This document shows positions 23,621 through 35,418 of a DNA stretch of 64,000 nucleotides, piece by piece. The notes under the pieces were generated by a model. That model saw nothing but the letters and a program-made list of their open reading frames with translations. It searched no databases and was not told where the DNA came from. Made by a program: the position numbers and the translations under genes. Source of the DNA: Voacanga thouarsii (Eukaryota; Streptophyta; Magnoliopsida; Gentianales; Apocynaceae); contig JANUWF010001942.1 in assembly GCA_026120185.1 (NCBI GenBank), positions 744,001 through 808,000 on the forward strand. Direction: 5' to 3'. Within the stretch, counting starts at the first letter, position 1; each line of letters opens with the position of its first letter.

Positions 23621-25071
23621 TGATGCGTAAATATTGGGTGTATAAAAATCATTAATTTAAATCCATCTCCTAGCCAAGTTTTAATTAAAACATTAATCTC
23701 AAATTACACATACGAACAAGTATACTCATCGTAAGCATAGTATAGGGAATTAACGAGTATCAATTCTCAAGGGAACAAGTGCACACTAATCAATTTTCAT
23801 TTATTGTTTAGCCGACCTAACAAAGTGATAGAATAATGAAAAGGAAAAATAAAAAGTGTATATATATATATATATAACTCAAGGACGCAATTTCATGTAA
23901 CGAAACAATTATCTTGAGAACATAATATTGAATCGCTTAGCATTCATTACAATCAATTGTCATCTTGGCATTGTGAAGGAACTTAAGTAAAATTCAATCG
24001 TTTTTCAAGTTATGAACTCACTTATATGGACTCCATTTCTTTCCCAATCCATAGAACTATTATCTTTTGATTAATTTAGCAGATTTTCCAATCGCACTAA
24101 AATAGCCAAAAGATGCATTAAATTCTTCCTTCAATAATTGCCCATATACTCTATGTGATAATAAATATGAAATTAGCTAATAACCCTATGCTCTAAGTGT
24201 AATTAATTAATTTTTTATTACTTTAGTTCTTTAATTTTAACTTCATTTCCTAAGTCCATTAAGATCTAACAAATATAAAATCAATGTAATGAACTTTTAA
24301 CATTGTTTCCCAAGTCAATTAGAAAAAAATACATCAATAAATTAGTGATAACAAGTAATCAAATACCAAGGATAACAATAGATTGATCAAAATCTCATTT
24401 AACTCAAAATCATAATCTCCAAAATAATATCTAATTACAATCAAAATATTAAGCACATCATTTTTCTAGAAAAGTAAACAAAGGATAAAAGATAGAACTC
24501 ATAGACAAGCCCTTCTTCTTCTCCTGAAAACTACCTTTGAACAATGCTCCTTTGAGTGGTGAATTCTTCTTTGAACAATATGTAGCTAGGTTGGATCCTT
24601 GAATTCACACCATTCTCTTGTGTTTTTCTTGTATTTATAAGCTTGCTTAATACCAAAATTCGTGGCTTGAGAAGTCTAGTCCTAGTAGAATTCAAAAAAT
24701 AGCGAAATCCTTTGGAGGATACCAAATTCATGCGAAAACAGAATCACATTGACTCTGGACAAAATAGACCTGGTGCCTGGTCACTTTGGCCTACTTGGCA
24801 CCAGGTTGCTTCTGGTATGCTTTCAAATTTTCTTTGTTTTGCTCTACTTTTCCAGAGTAGACCTGGTGCCAGGCTGGGTTGCATGACCTGGCATCGGTTT
24901 GGCACTGGAATTTCACACTTTTGCTCAAAACCATCTAATCATACAAATTCATCAAGAACACTTTTTACAGGTAAAAATTGAATAGAAAGTAATATGCCTA
25001 GTTATTACATCAAAAATATCTCGAATTAGCGTCAAATAACTAGGAAATTATTGATGAATTTATCCTTATCA
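23621..25071 (-). mobile_element. 5' LTR of the deletion derivative
   Basis: Aligns with the LTRs at 20,605-21,893 and 31,267-32,807. A TATA-like box (minus-strand TTATAAATAC, 24,631-24,640) is present. The U3 (24,765-24,910) holds CCTGGTGCCAGG at about 24,862 and several near copies. A TA run is at 23,858-23,876. Confidence 0.8.
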
Positions 25072-25180
25072 AAAAATCTATGAATCCATTGTTATTTCAT
25101 GATAAGAAAAGTAATGAACAATTTAATTGTGTCTAAGATTGATAGGGGCTAAATTTATGTATATTTTCTAAGTCATATGC

Positions 25181-25306
25181 GTTTAAGCTCTAGCCTCCTC
25201 TATTTTTATCTTCTTTTGTGCAAAATTTATGGAATAAAAAGATATTAAGAAAGAAGGTGAAAAGAGTATAAAATAGAAGAAAAATAGAGGAGGCTAGAGC
25301 TTAAAC
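25181..25306. repeat. 27-bp perfect inverted repeat (hairpin)
   Basis: The arms are 25,181-25,207 and 25,280-25,306, exact reverse complements (left arm starts gtttaagctctagcctcctc) with a 72-bp loop. The similarity decays inward over about 10 more bases. A transcript through it would form a stable stem. Confidence 0.92.
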
Positions 25307-25463
25307 GGTGCCACTCAGACCAGGGTGAGAAGGGCTACCTGAGTGCTAAAAAAAGAAAAATTTCCAAAGCTCGATAGCAACTAAGCGGGCACTGCTTGGA
25401 GGCTCTAAGTAGTGCCACCTGGTCCCTGGAGTGCTCAATTTTCGATCTTAAGTAGTGTTGCTC

Positions 25464-25947
25464 TATCACGCCCCGAGCTCTCGAACTCGGGAGCTCGATT
25501 ATGCATTGCCTGGTCCCAAGTTGACAATGAATACTTAGGCCCATCCTTATATACATTCACACTTTTCATCCCAATCCCATGTGTGATTGGGGTATCATAT
25601 ATACCTCTCCTTTAGGCCCAAGTTTTCTCGTTGGGTCTATACTTTAGGAGTCAAACCCAGGAACGACTAGGCAGCATGAAATTCTAGAGGTGGCTCCCAC
25701 CACGTACGGTATAGCACTTAGTTCCCATACCGGGGGCTAGTTATTTGTTCTAATACCAAATGTCACTCTCTGTGCCCGCAGACCGAGGAGCTCGACTATG
25801 GGTCTGGCAACATCCACAGTCAACTACTTGGCTACCGTCTTCACTGTGTCAAAATGGATATCCTAAGTTGACAATGGATACTTAGGCCCATTCTTATATA
25901 CCATTCACACTTCTCATCGCAATCCCATATGGGATTGAGGTATCACA
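25464..25947 (-). mobile_element. TRIM-like miniature retrotransposon
   Basis: Two direct terminal repeats share an 85-bp block (25,514-25,600 and 25,861-25,947, e.g. aagttgacaatgaatacttaggcccat). They enclose about 160 bp. On the minus strand the right repeat starts TGTGATACC and ends GTGACA, followed by TTTGGTATTAGAAC, which matches the tRNA-iMet primer site at 10 of 12 positions. A TATA-like ATATAAGAATGGG lies in each repeat. The flanks TGCTC and CACTC differ by two transitions, so they could be an aged 5-bp target duplication. There is no coding capacity. Confidence 0.65.
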
Positions 25948-26306
25948 CACTCCGTGTATCTTAAGCAGGGCCATTTGGTTTTGAAATCCTTCTCAGAATT
26001 AGTTTCTTGGGCAATTTTACAGGATAAAAAACTATAAAAAGATAGGGAAATAAGCACTAATGTGACACACAAGTGAAACCACTTAGAAAATTCTTGGCGA
26101 ACACCAAGAGAGGCTGAAAGGAAGGATTAAGATAATCTTAGAGAGGAGAGGAAAGGAGTATTACTAAGAAGATTGCAAGGGAGAAGAGGATTGCACTTAT
26201 CTATGAGTTTTTCTTTCATCTTTCATTGTGATTATAGTTTGTTAATATGAAATTGATTTGATTTAATTGTAATTTGAAGGGATGGACCCTAATTATGCAA
26301 TGTGTT

Positions 26307-27554
26307 TGATAGGGGCTAAATTAGTCATATTTTTCTTAGTTATTTGAGGTTCATTTGTAATCATTTTGTTCAATAACTAGTCATATTCTTTCATATTTGA
26401 GATTTTACCATTGGAAAGGTATTTTATTCTTTATTTCAGATTTTTAGGGTAAAAAGAAACAAAAATGTCACAAAATAGAGGAGAGGTGGCACCGATTGTG
26501 CCCTGAAGCAAAGGCAGTGCTGTGATTTTTCTACGCGATTTTTGGTAATCTGAGGAGTTTTAGTATCTTCCAACTTCTACTCGGCCAAGAACTTCTTACC
26601 TACGAGTTTAGGTACTTCCTAAGCCTATAAATAGATGAAAAACACAAGTTAAAATGGAGAGAATTCATTGATCATCATAAGAAATCACTCAATCAAAGGA
26701 GGAATTCTTCAAGTTCAAGGAGGGTTGTGCAAGAAGGTCTTCAAAAGAAGAAGAAGGAGGCTTGTCTATGAGTGCTTTCTTTTACTTTGTTTTCTTTTTC
26801 TTGACAATGATTGTTAATTGTTTTATTGTAATTCAACGTTGTTTAGATATTCATGATTTCTAGAGTTGTTGGATCTTTTGATTAATTGGTTATTTTTCTT
26901 GGTATTCAATTACTTGTGCTTATTACGAGATTAGTTGGTTGGTTCTATCCATTGACTTGCTAGACCAAAGGGGGTTGATTTCTTAGAACTAGTAATTGAA
27001 GGTTAATTTATATCTTCCGAGACCAAGGGTTCATTGATTAGTTTCATGCTTTGAATTTTCCAAGACCAAAGGAATTTAATTAAGGATTGTGTTTAATGCG
27101 TCTTTTGGATGAATTAGTTGAGACGGACCAAGTGATTTTAATTTATCTAGAAGATAGTGATTTCATGGATTGACCATCGAAGTGAATCTACTTTAATCCT
27201 TCATGATGCCAAGGGAATAATTAGTTATGATAATGATTGGGTTCTTTAATATCATGTTTGTCTAAACAATGGCTTGAGTTGCATAAGTCTCCATCCTTAA
27301 CATGTATATATTTTTGTATATATTTTATTTCCTTTTTATTCTTTTTTCACTTTATCGAGTCGGTTAAACAATGAAAAAAAAGTGATTAATGTCTACTTGT
27401 TCCTAGAGGATCGACACTCTTTTGAACCCTATGCTCAGTTAATGATGAGTACGCTTGCTCATATGTGTGATATGGGATGAACGTTTTCATTTAAACTTGG
27501 TTGGGAATGTACTTAGTTTTTGTATGATTTTTGTACCTAAGTCCGAACACATCA
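26307..27554 (+). mobile_element. Gypsy solo LTR with perfect target duplication
   Basis: Starts TGATAGGGGCTAAATTAGTC and ends CCGAACACATCA. It is flanked by perfect 5-bp duplications GTGTT (26,302-26,306 and 27,555-27,559). A TATA box TATAAATA is at 26,626-26,633. No internal sequence is present, so it is a solo LTR, inserted in an older LTR. Confidence 0.88.
26626..26633 (+). promoter_or_regulatory. TATA box of the solo gypsy LTR
   Basis: TATAAATA within aagcctataaatagatg, at the usual U3/R place in this 1.25-kb LTR. Confidence 0.65.
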
Positions 27555-28001
27555 GTGTTGAATTATTCGTTTAATTTAATTAAATACTAACTGTAGTATT
27601 TGATTGGTTAGATTTGTTATGTTGGATTGATTATTTTATGTTTGCTTTCTTCCAATGATTTCCAAAGATGGGTGTTAGGATATTGAAAATTAAATTGATT
27701 AATTTAGCATTATCATTTGATTAATTTGAGAGAGAGGTTAAAGAAAAAGAACTTGGTGATTGATGAGTTGTTGATGTTACTTGGAGATAGAGATATTATC
27801 TTTTTCAGATTTGAATTGGATTATTAATTTTAGTGTCTATTAGATTCAATTTGTGAGGTAGACAGAAACTCATAATTTGATATATGATGGGTTTTGCATG
27901 AGATTAATCCTATTGGTGCTAAAATTGGGTGTTCAATTGTCATGAGAAATGTTGGTGAAGAGATTACGACATTCAAAATAGGGTCATTTAAAATGCACTC
28001 A

Positions 28002-30005
28002 TCATGCACCCAATAAAAATTCTAAATCCTATCTCCTATAGATACGTAGTATAGTAGAAAGTAGGGTGTTGAACCCACAAAAAACTCAAGAGAAGTGTAT
28101 TCTTATATTCTCTTCTTATCTTAATCTTATGAATAATTCTTGAATAATTATCTTGAATGAATTTCTATGATGAATTAACATAAAACAATTGGGGGAAATC
28201 AAATAGGAAACTACCTAAACCACAATATAAACAAATAAGAAAACTAACAAAATCAAGAAAACAAATCCAAGTCAATTAAGAAACTAACTTATCATTGGAA
28301 TATATTTTGAGGTCAAATTAGGAAACCTATCATAGATTGGATTATCATGAGTTATTGGTTTTAGGATTCTTACTAAACGCCTCAAATCCCTATCCTTGCC
28401 AAATTGGATTAACCTTTATTGAACGCCTCTAATTAATCTCTAATCTAATTCTTAATTTAATCCCCTTAATCAACCATTTTTTAAAAAAATTTAATACCTG
28501 AGTTAGTAAATATCTTAGATCAAAAACCAAATTGATAAATATATCATAGCAGCACCAATGTCAAATTACACATAGCAATGAACTTCAACTATATGCACTT
28601 TGAATCATACAATTCCCTATTAATCTAATCAAAATATGAACTACAACTTAATTAAGATCAATATATACTACTTAGAAATCAATCAAAAGATCAACTAAAT
28701 TGCTAGTTAATTATGCAAGTTAGGTACCTTAATCATGCACAAGAAACTTAACATAATTGTTAAGAAAAGAAAACAATCAAGAAATTAATTATCTTAGCTA
28801 TTTAATTATGTGATTTAAATTTACGAGCTCAAACATAAAAGAAATCAACACAATTGATAAGAAAGAAAGTTGGAATTGCACAAATACTCAAGAGGTAATC
28901 ATAATAACATCAAAGATAGAATATTTGTTTAACAATCTCAAAGTGCTAAAACCAATACTCAAAACATAACGTAAAAACAAGATAGAATCTCAATTCTCTT
29001 AAATATAAAAACATAAAAAAAAATACAATACAACCAAAATAAGAAAGAAACAAGAGAAAGTTTAAAAGATAAAACTTGGTGAGCTCCCAATCTCAAATCA
29101 TTCTGACCTCTGGATGCTTTTGCCCCTTCTTGAAGCCTTCCTTTACTAAAAAGAAAGAAAGATTGGTGTATTTCCTTGTTAAATGTTGAATTAGGATGTC
29201 CTTTACCTTTATATAAAGTCACTAAACAATCTGTAATTGAATTTAGGAGGTTTACACCGCCATTAGACTTTTTAAGGACTTTCTAAAACCTTTAGGAAGT
29301 TTGCATGTCTTATAGGCACGAGCATGCATGGAAGTCGTGCATAATTTTTACCAAATTCTTCTCAATGCTAGTATGGGATTATGCACGCTTGTGCATATAG
29401 CTGTGCACGTTTGCATGAGCAGATGTACGACTGTATCACTTGTTGTGCATTTTGCATAATATCAATTTCCTCGTCTTTGCAAACTTCTAGGATTAGGCAA
29501 TATTCCCTTGTCTGTCATGCCATGATGCACGGGTGTGCATCAAAGCCGTGCGCCATTCCTAAACCACCATTGAACTTGTTTAGGATTTTCTAAAACCATT
29601 AGGCAGTTAGCACGGCTTATAGGCACGGGCGTGCATAGAAGCTGTGCATAATTTTTACCAAATTCTTCTCGATAATAGTATGGGTTACACTCATCCGTGC
29701 ACATGGTCATGCATATCTGCACGAGTAGATGTACGTCTGTGTCACTAGTCATGCATGTTGCAGAATGTCAAATTTCTCATTTTTTGCAAACTCTAGGATT
29801 AGGTAATATTCACTTGTTTGTCATGGTATGATGTGCTACTGTGCACCAAGACATGCCCTATTCCTAGAACAATTCTTTGCTCTATTTTGCTTGATTTGAT
29901 GCATGGTCGTGCTCCAAGTCATGCCCCTATACTGAAACATTTTAAAAATGTTAAGCTCTTGTTCTGGGGCCTTAAATTATTAGGCAATCATTGTTGTAGG
30001 CATCA
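28002..30005 (-). mobile_element. Gypsy-type LTR, minus strand (approximate edges)
   Basis: The left end (TCATGCACCC) resembles the TGATGCG end of the other minus-strand LTRs, and the body has the same plan: a U5-like AT-rich part, then a short sequence near 29,100-29,220 with stacked GAAG/CTTC words, then a U3 rich in gcacg/cgtgc words. A 307-bp tandem duplication lies in the U3. No primer site was found, and the right edge is inferred from GGCATCA at 30,005. Confidence 0.5.
29250..29863. repeat. 307-bp tandem duplication in an LTR
   Basis: The phrase cttataggcacg occurs at 29,309 and 29,616, and the surrounding 300 bases align throughout at roughly 75-80% by eye (for example ataatttttaccaaattct in both). 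Both copies contain several TGCAC/GTGCA-type words. Confidence 0.8.
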
Positions 30006-30059
30006 TTTAAACCATGAGTGCAAATAAGGACCTATTTCCTTTTCTAATCAGATTTTGCA

Positions 30060-31266
30060 GGCTAATAAGTTTAAATTTGATGAACAATAGCCTATGTAGA
30101 AGAAATCTCTAGGTTTAATTAAAGTGGATCTAATAAACCTCAAGAAGAACTGATTGGTGCTAGGACTTTGTGTGAGGATATACATGTTATGATGAGAACT
30201 ATGCAAAATGGGTTTGAAGCTACTATAAAGGAGTTGACGGGTTTAACAAATTAATATGGTTAATTTTCTACTATGTCATAGCAGAGGGGACAAGAGTATC
30301 TCGATGTTCTGAACCCTAGAATGAGGGATTATGTCCCCACACCTCTATTATATAGACAACATGGTGAAGAATGGGATGAACACTCTATTGGAAGGCTTTA
30401 ACGAGCTCCTATAAGAAGAGGGAGATAAAGCGTGAGAGGAAGACGAGGTAGGATGCACGGAAAAAATGGAGGAAAAAATGTAAAGTGGCTAGGAAGAGAA
30501 TTTGAATGAGTGAATAATTGGGGTAAAGGAGAGCATAGGGAAGACTTTAGGGAACAAAATAGAGAATATGGGAATAGAAAAGGTAGGAGATAGGGAAATG
30601 ATGAAGAAAGGGAAATGAAGCATGTAAAGTTCAAAGTCCCTACATTTTATGGGAAAGAGTGACCTAGAGTTGTAGTTTGAGTGGGAAAGCAAGATGAAAA
30701 TTTTCTTTGAATGCTATACTTATAGTGAGAGGACACGTGTGAGATTGACAATCTTAGGATTTTTCGAGTATGTATTGGTTTGGTAGGATTAAGTTAGTAC
30801 ACAATGAAGACAATTGGGAGTTTAACCCGTAGCCACTTGTAGTCTATTGAAATATATGATGAGGGTGAGTTTATTCCAATCTATTGCTACAATAATCTTT
30901 ACCAAAAATTTCAATCCTTCAAGCAAGGGAGGAAGAGTGTGGAAGATTACCAAAAAAAGATAGAGGTAATGTTGATGAGAACCAATGTTAATAAAGATGT
31001 TAGGGCTACTAAGGCTAGATTCTTAGGTAGATTAAATAGAGAAACAGCCAATGTGGTGGAGCTACACTGACATAGAAGCTTAGAAAAGATGGTTCATATG
31101 GTTATAAAAGTTGAGAAACAAGTAAAGAGGAGGACCTCGATGAAGGTAACCCTGCCACTTTTAAACCCTTCTAATAAACTACCCATAAAATAGAAAAGGG
31201 CTTCTAAACTATTTCACAAGAAGTATAACAAGCTAAGGGATGATTAGAACAAAGATAATGGAAAGA
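30060..31266 (+). pseudogene. Ty3/gypsy gag, decayed
   Basis: The C-terminal half is clearest: KFKVPTFYGKE, then QKFQSFKQGRKSVEDYQKKIEVML, MRTNVNKDVRATKARFLGRLNRE and LEKMVHMVIKVEKQVKRR. These match the retrotransposon gag domain of a common plant gypsy family whose pol begins at 36.8 kb. Upstream is an Arg/Glu-rich stretch. Several stops are present and no zinc knuckle remains, because foreign sequence starts at 31,267. Confidence 0.75.
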
Positions 31267-32807
31267 TGAAGCATAAATTTTGGGTATATAAAATCATCAA
31301 TTTTTAATCCATTCCTTAATCAAGTTTTAATTAAAACATTAATCTCAAAATACACATGTGAGTAAGTATATTCATCGCACGAATAGCATAGAGAATTAAC
31401 GAGTATTGATCCTTAAAAGAACAAGTACACACTAATTACTTTTCATTCATTATATAACTGACCCAAATAAAGTAAGAAAAGAATAAAAATAAAAATAAAG
31501 AAATATATACAACACAATGATGTAGGTTTATGCAATTTAGACAATTATTCTAGAAAACATAACAATGACCTTCTTAACAATTATCTCAATTCATTATCAT
31601 CATGACACCATGAAGGAATATAAAGTAAAGTTCAATGGTTTCCGACCTCATGAATTCACTTATATAGATTCCACTTCTTTCCCAATCCACGGAATCATTA
31701 CCCTTTGATTAAATTAGTAGATTTACCAATCAAACCAATATAACCAAAAGATACATTAAACATAATCCCTTATCTACATGAAATTAGCCAACAATCATAT
31801 ACTCTAAGCGAAGTTAATTAACCTTTGATTACCTAAATTCTTTGATCTTAACTTCATTTTCCAAGTTCATTAAGATTTAACAAATATGTAGAATTAATTA
31901 AATTAAACTCAATCTAACTTCATTTCCAAAGTCCATTAGATATAAATTTAATTCCATCAACTTAAATAAAATCAAATAATCAAATACGAAGAATGATAGA
32001 AAATTGATCAAGTAGTTAAATTAATGCATAAATCATGAATCCCAAAATATTATCAAATTATAATAAAAAAATTGAATACATCATTGTTAAAGGAAAAGAA
32101 GACAAACAGAAAAGAAAGCTCTCATCGACAAGCCTCTTTCTTCTTCCTTGAAGACTCCCTTGAACAGTCCTCATTGAATTGGATGAACACCTCCTTCAAT
32201 GAGAGATTCAGAATTTCTGCCTTTTGATTCACCTCTCTATGTTGTATATCCAACCCTTGTGTTTTCTTATATTTTTATAGGCCTCTTGGATGCCAATTTC
32301 ATGGCTGAGGAAGTCTTGGCTGAGTAAGAGTAGGAAAATAGCAAAATCATTAGATAAGCCATAATTCCGCGTACAGAATTTTTACCTCTAGAGCATACCT
32401 AGCGCCGGATACCTTCGACCCACCTGGCGCTAGGTGCACTCCGTTCTTTCCCTATTTTTACTCTATTTTTAGCCGCTTCTCCTTGGCCGACTAACTGGAC
32501 CCGGTGCTAGGTGCACTTGCCAGACCTAGCACCAAGTCTGTTTTGGAAATCCCTTAAAGCTTGCTCAATTTCTACTACTGGAGCAGAATGGACCCGGCAC
32601 CTGGTCCACTGGCTAGGCATGTCACCGGTCTATTCTGGTTTTGTGCACTTTCTATTTGATTTTAACTTAAATATGCACAAATTTGCCAAAAACACCTTTT
32701 ACAAGAAAAATGTCAAATAGGAAGGAATATGCCTAGTTATTACAACAAATGCATCTTAAAACAGCCACAAATTACTTGAAAAAGAATGGTGATTTTAACC
32801 CCTATCA
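31267..32807 (-). mobile_element. 3' LTR of an Athila-like gypsy element inserted after gypsy gag
   Basis: Aligns with the LTRs at 20,605 and 23,621. It starts TGAAGCATAA and ends CCCCTATCA, followed at 32,808 by a polypurine tract on the minus strand (GTTCAAGTGTGGGGGTATG). The U3 (32,390-32,640) has CCTGGCGCTAGG and related words. The 5' LTR of this element is missing. Confidence 0.8.
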
Positions 32808-34976
32808 CATACCCCCACACTTGAACATTTGCTTGTTCTCAAGCAAAACACTTTAGTCCAAGAAAAATTATTCAGAAAACACAAGTTCTTTCTCATTAAT
32901 AAATTTCTTCACCATAGCAAAGATCATGCCTTCCCTTCAAACTTTAGACACAACTCTTTGTCATCCATACCCTTTTAAAGCAATTTCAAACCTTAAACAA
33001 TTAGACAAAACATCACCAGACTCTTGAAGTCAAATTAATCAAGTGCATACCATAGTTTAAGAAGATTATTCCACCCTTCCAATTAAAATATAGATAATAT
33101 GATTCACATAAATCAAGTCATCTACCAACTCAAGCATTATAGATCTAAAAACTGCATAACTTAAGTCATGATGTGAGGAAAAGCACTCTAAATTTTTTCT
33201 CTCAATTTTTTCAACGACTTAGGGTATTGATAGCCTCAAGTGCATGGATTTCTCTTCACACACCGTATTAACCCCTTTTACAGTCATCGCTCATCATTTT
33301 TTTTCTCACTAATTCTTTCTTTCTTTCTTTACTCTTTCTTGCCTTTTTGCCTTTAGGATAGCCTTAAGAGAGTGCACCGAATTCACTTGCTACTTCTCCC
33401 CATATTGACCCCTCTTTTTAGCTAAATATCTTCAATGATCATCAACAAGAGCATTTTTTCAATTCGCTTAACAATAATGTTGTTTTTACTCATTGTTTTT
33501 CTCAACTCAACTCAATTCTTATTTTTTAGAATTATCCACAATCTTTCCTCTGAAAGATCTTTTTTCAACTCACATTATTCATCATAAATCAAAGTTAGCA
33601 AAATTTAAACTTATAATATAAGAGTTAGCCAATAAACTCTTCCCATATTCCTCATATCCTCCATATTTAAACTAGATGAGTCAAATAATCTTCAAACACC
33701 AATGCATAAACAAGATTAATCAAAATTCTCAAGTCTTGACAAATATCCTATCCAACAAAACAATTTCATAAAAATCCACCTAATAAATGACAAAACTCAT
33801 ATTCAAGTAAGAAAAAGAATTACAACCTTACTTAACAATGAAAACCATTGAAATTTTTGATGAAAAAGTTTCACAAAAAATGATATGGAAAAGTATTTCT
33901 TCAACCACATTCTCCCCCCACACTTAAACTAGACATTGTCCTCAATGGCTAAAGATATAACAATGAAAGCAAAGCTAAGAAGACCAAAATCAATAAAGTG
34001 TAAGACTATAGAAAAGAAAATACTTCCATTGCGAATTAGCTCCAAAAGTTCCAACTTTTAAATCTTCAACTGTTCAAAACTTTTGAGGACTTGCAACAAA
34101 GTTAATTTTCAATCAAAATCTTTTAAACTAAAATTTTTCAAAGTAGCTCAATACCAAGAAAACACCAAGATAATTGATAAAAACTTGGATAAAGAATATT
34201 ACTAAACCACTCCCCCATACTTAAATTGGATAATGTCCTCATTGGTAAAAAATAAATATAAGAAAGCATCTCTGAAGGGACCAAAAATAATAAAAGGGTA
34301 GAAAGTTTAAGCAATACTTCCCAATTGCAATAAAGTACCAATAGATATCAAAAGTGAAAATAGAGAGAATGGCTTGTTCAAGAGGACTTTATTTGTACCT
34401 ATAAAACAAAACCCAAATAAAAACACAAGAAAATTAATAAAAAAATAAAAACACACCTAAATAAAATAAAACAAACTAAAGAAAGATACTAAAAAAATCC
34501 TAAGAAAGCAAATAAAGACACGACTTACTCCCCCCACACTTGAGATGGCAAATATTTTCCTTATTTGAGGGAAGTAAGACCTAACAACTAAAAATGGAAC
34601 TTAGACAAAAAAAAAAAAAAAGACCAAAATACCTAAAGAAACCCAAATTCAAAACAAACCCAAAACACATAAAAAACACTCTTTTCACTCATTATGCTTC
34701 CTTATCAAACTTTTGTAAAAAAAATTAATGCTCAATGAAAAATGTAGGCATGATGAAAGTAGAAATAATAGAGGATTTTGCAAAATGGAGGGTTCATGGA
34801 AAATATTAGTTGCAATGAATATAAATACATGACCCCCTGTCCGTAGCACCTTTTTAGACATACAAATCAAGTTCCCAACACAAAGATGTAAATTAAGTCT
34901 AAAAAGTGTATAAATATTAGAATCACCACTTACCCCTTTTAATATGATATGTGTGATATAAATATTATATTAGAAA
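32808..34976 (-). other. Non-coding 3' region of the Athila-like element, repeated polypurine cassettes
   Basis: On the minus strand, purine cassettes of the type AAGTGTGGGGG preceded by GAGGACAA occur at about 32,812-32,845, 33,910-33,950, 34,208-34,240 and 34,528-34,560. The first is the polypurine tract next to the LTR. No open coding frame was found; the short ORFs are AT-rich shadows. Confidence 0.6.
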
Positions 34977-35340
34977 TGGTAGAGGGTATTTCTCACGCAT
35001 ATTACATATAGCGCAGTGGAAAAATAAGAAGGAGATACCACCCCAGGATCCGCATATGTGTGGAAAACAAGACATAAAAGAGATCAAAGGTAACAGCTTT
35101 ACCTTACTTTGAGCGTTTGAAAAAATAAAATTTTTCCTTCTTCGAGTCGAGGCACGATCCAGCAATCCTCTTGATCAAACACCACGAGAGTTAAATGTCC
35201 AACCACTATAATCACAGTGTGTGATTATCTCTAACAGAAATCCACACGGAGGATCACACTCAAGCACCAAAATGTTTATGTGCTAGCATAAGCCAAAATG
35301 GCGGCTAGGATTAGTCGTTTCCTTTTTGTTGAAGAAAAAT

Positions 35341-35418
<78 letters not shown>

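Larger units (their letters stand above)
20605..25071 (-). mobile_element. Athila-like gypsy deletion derivative with two LTRs
   Basis: On the minus strand: 5' LTR 23,621-25,071, primer site 23,596-23,615, about 200 bp of leader, a small coding remnant, non-coding sequence with two polypurine cassettes, and 3' LTR 20,605-21,893. The internal part is only 1.73 kb and lacks gag and pol, so it depends on other elements for movement. LTR starts are TGATRGGGG-like and ends are GCATCA. No matching 5-bp duplication is evident (CATCT left, AAAAA right), so one flank may have been rearranged. Confidence 0.75.
25140..28001 (+). mobile_element. Gypsy LTR, plus strand, interrupted by a TRIM and a solo LTR
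   Basis: It begins TGATAGGGGCTAAATTTATG, the same start as the LTR at 26,307. Its body is interrupted by a TRIM (25,464-25,947) and by a solo LTR with target duplication (26,302-27,559). A 27-bp perfect inverted repeat lies near its start. Sequence to the right of the solo LTR (27,560-28,001) seems to be the U5 side. No primer site is seen, and it abuts a minus-strand LTR. Confidence 0.6.

Noticed and set aside
24712..25615. Plus-strand ORFs at 24,712-24,981 and 25,412-25,615
   Set aside because: They fall in LTR U3 palindrome clusters and in the TRIM, with no domain.
30398..30692. Phe/Leu-rich minus-strand ORFs
   Set aside because: Antisense of the Arg/Glu-rich gypsy gag region.
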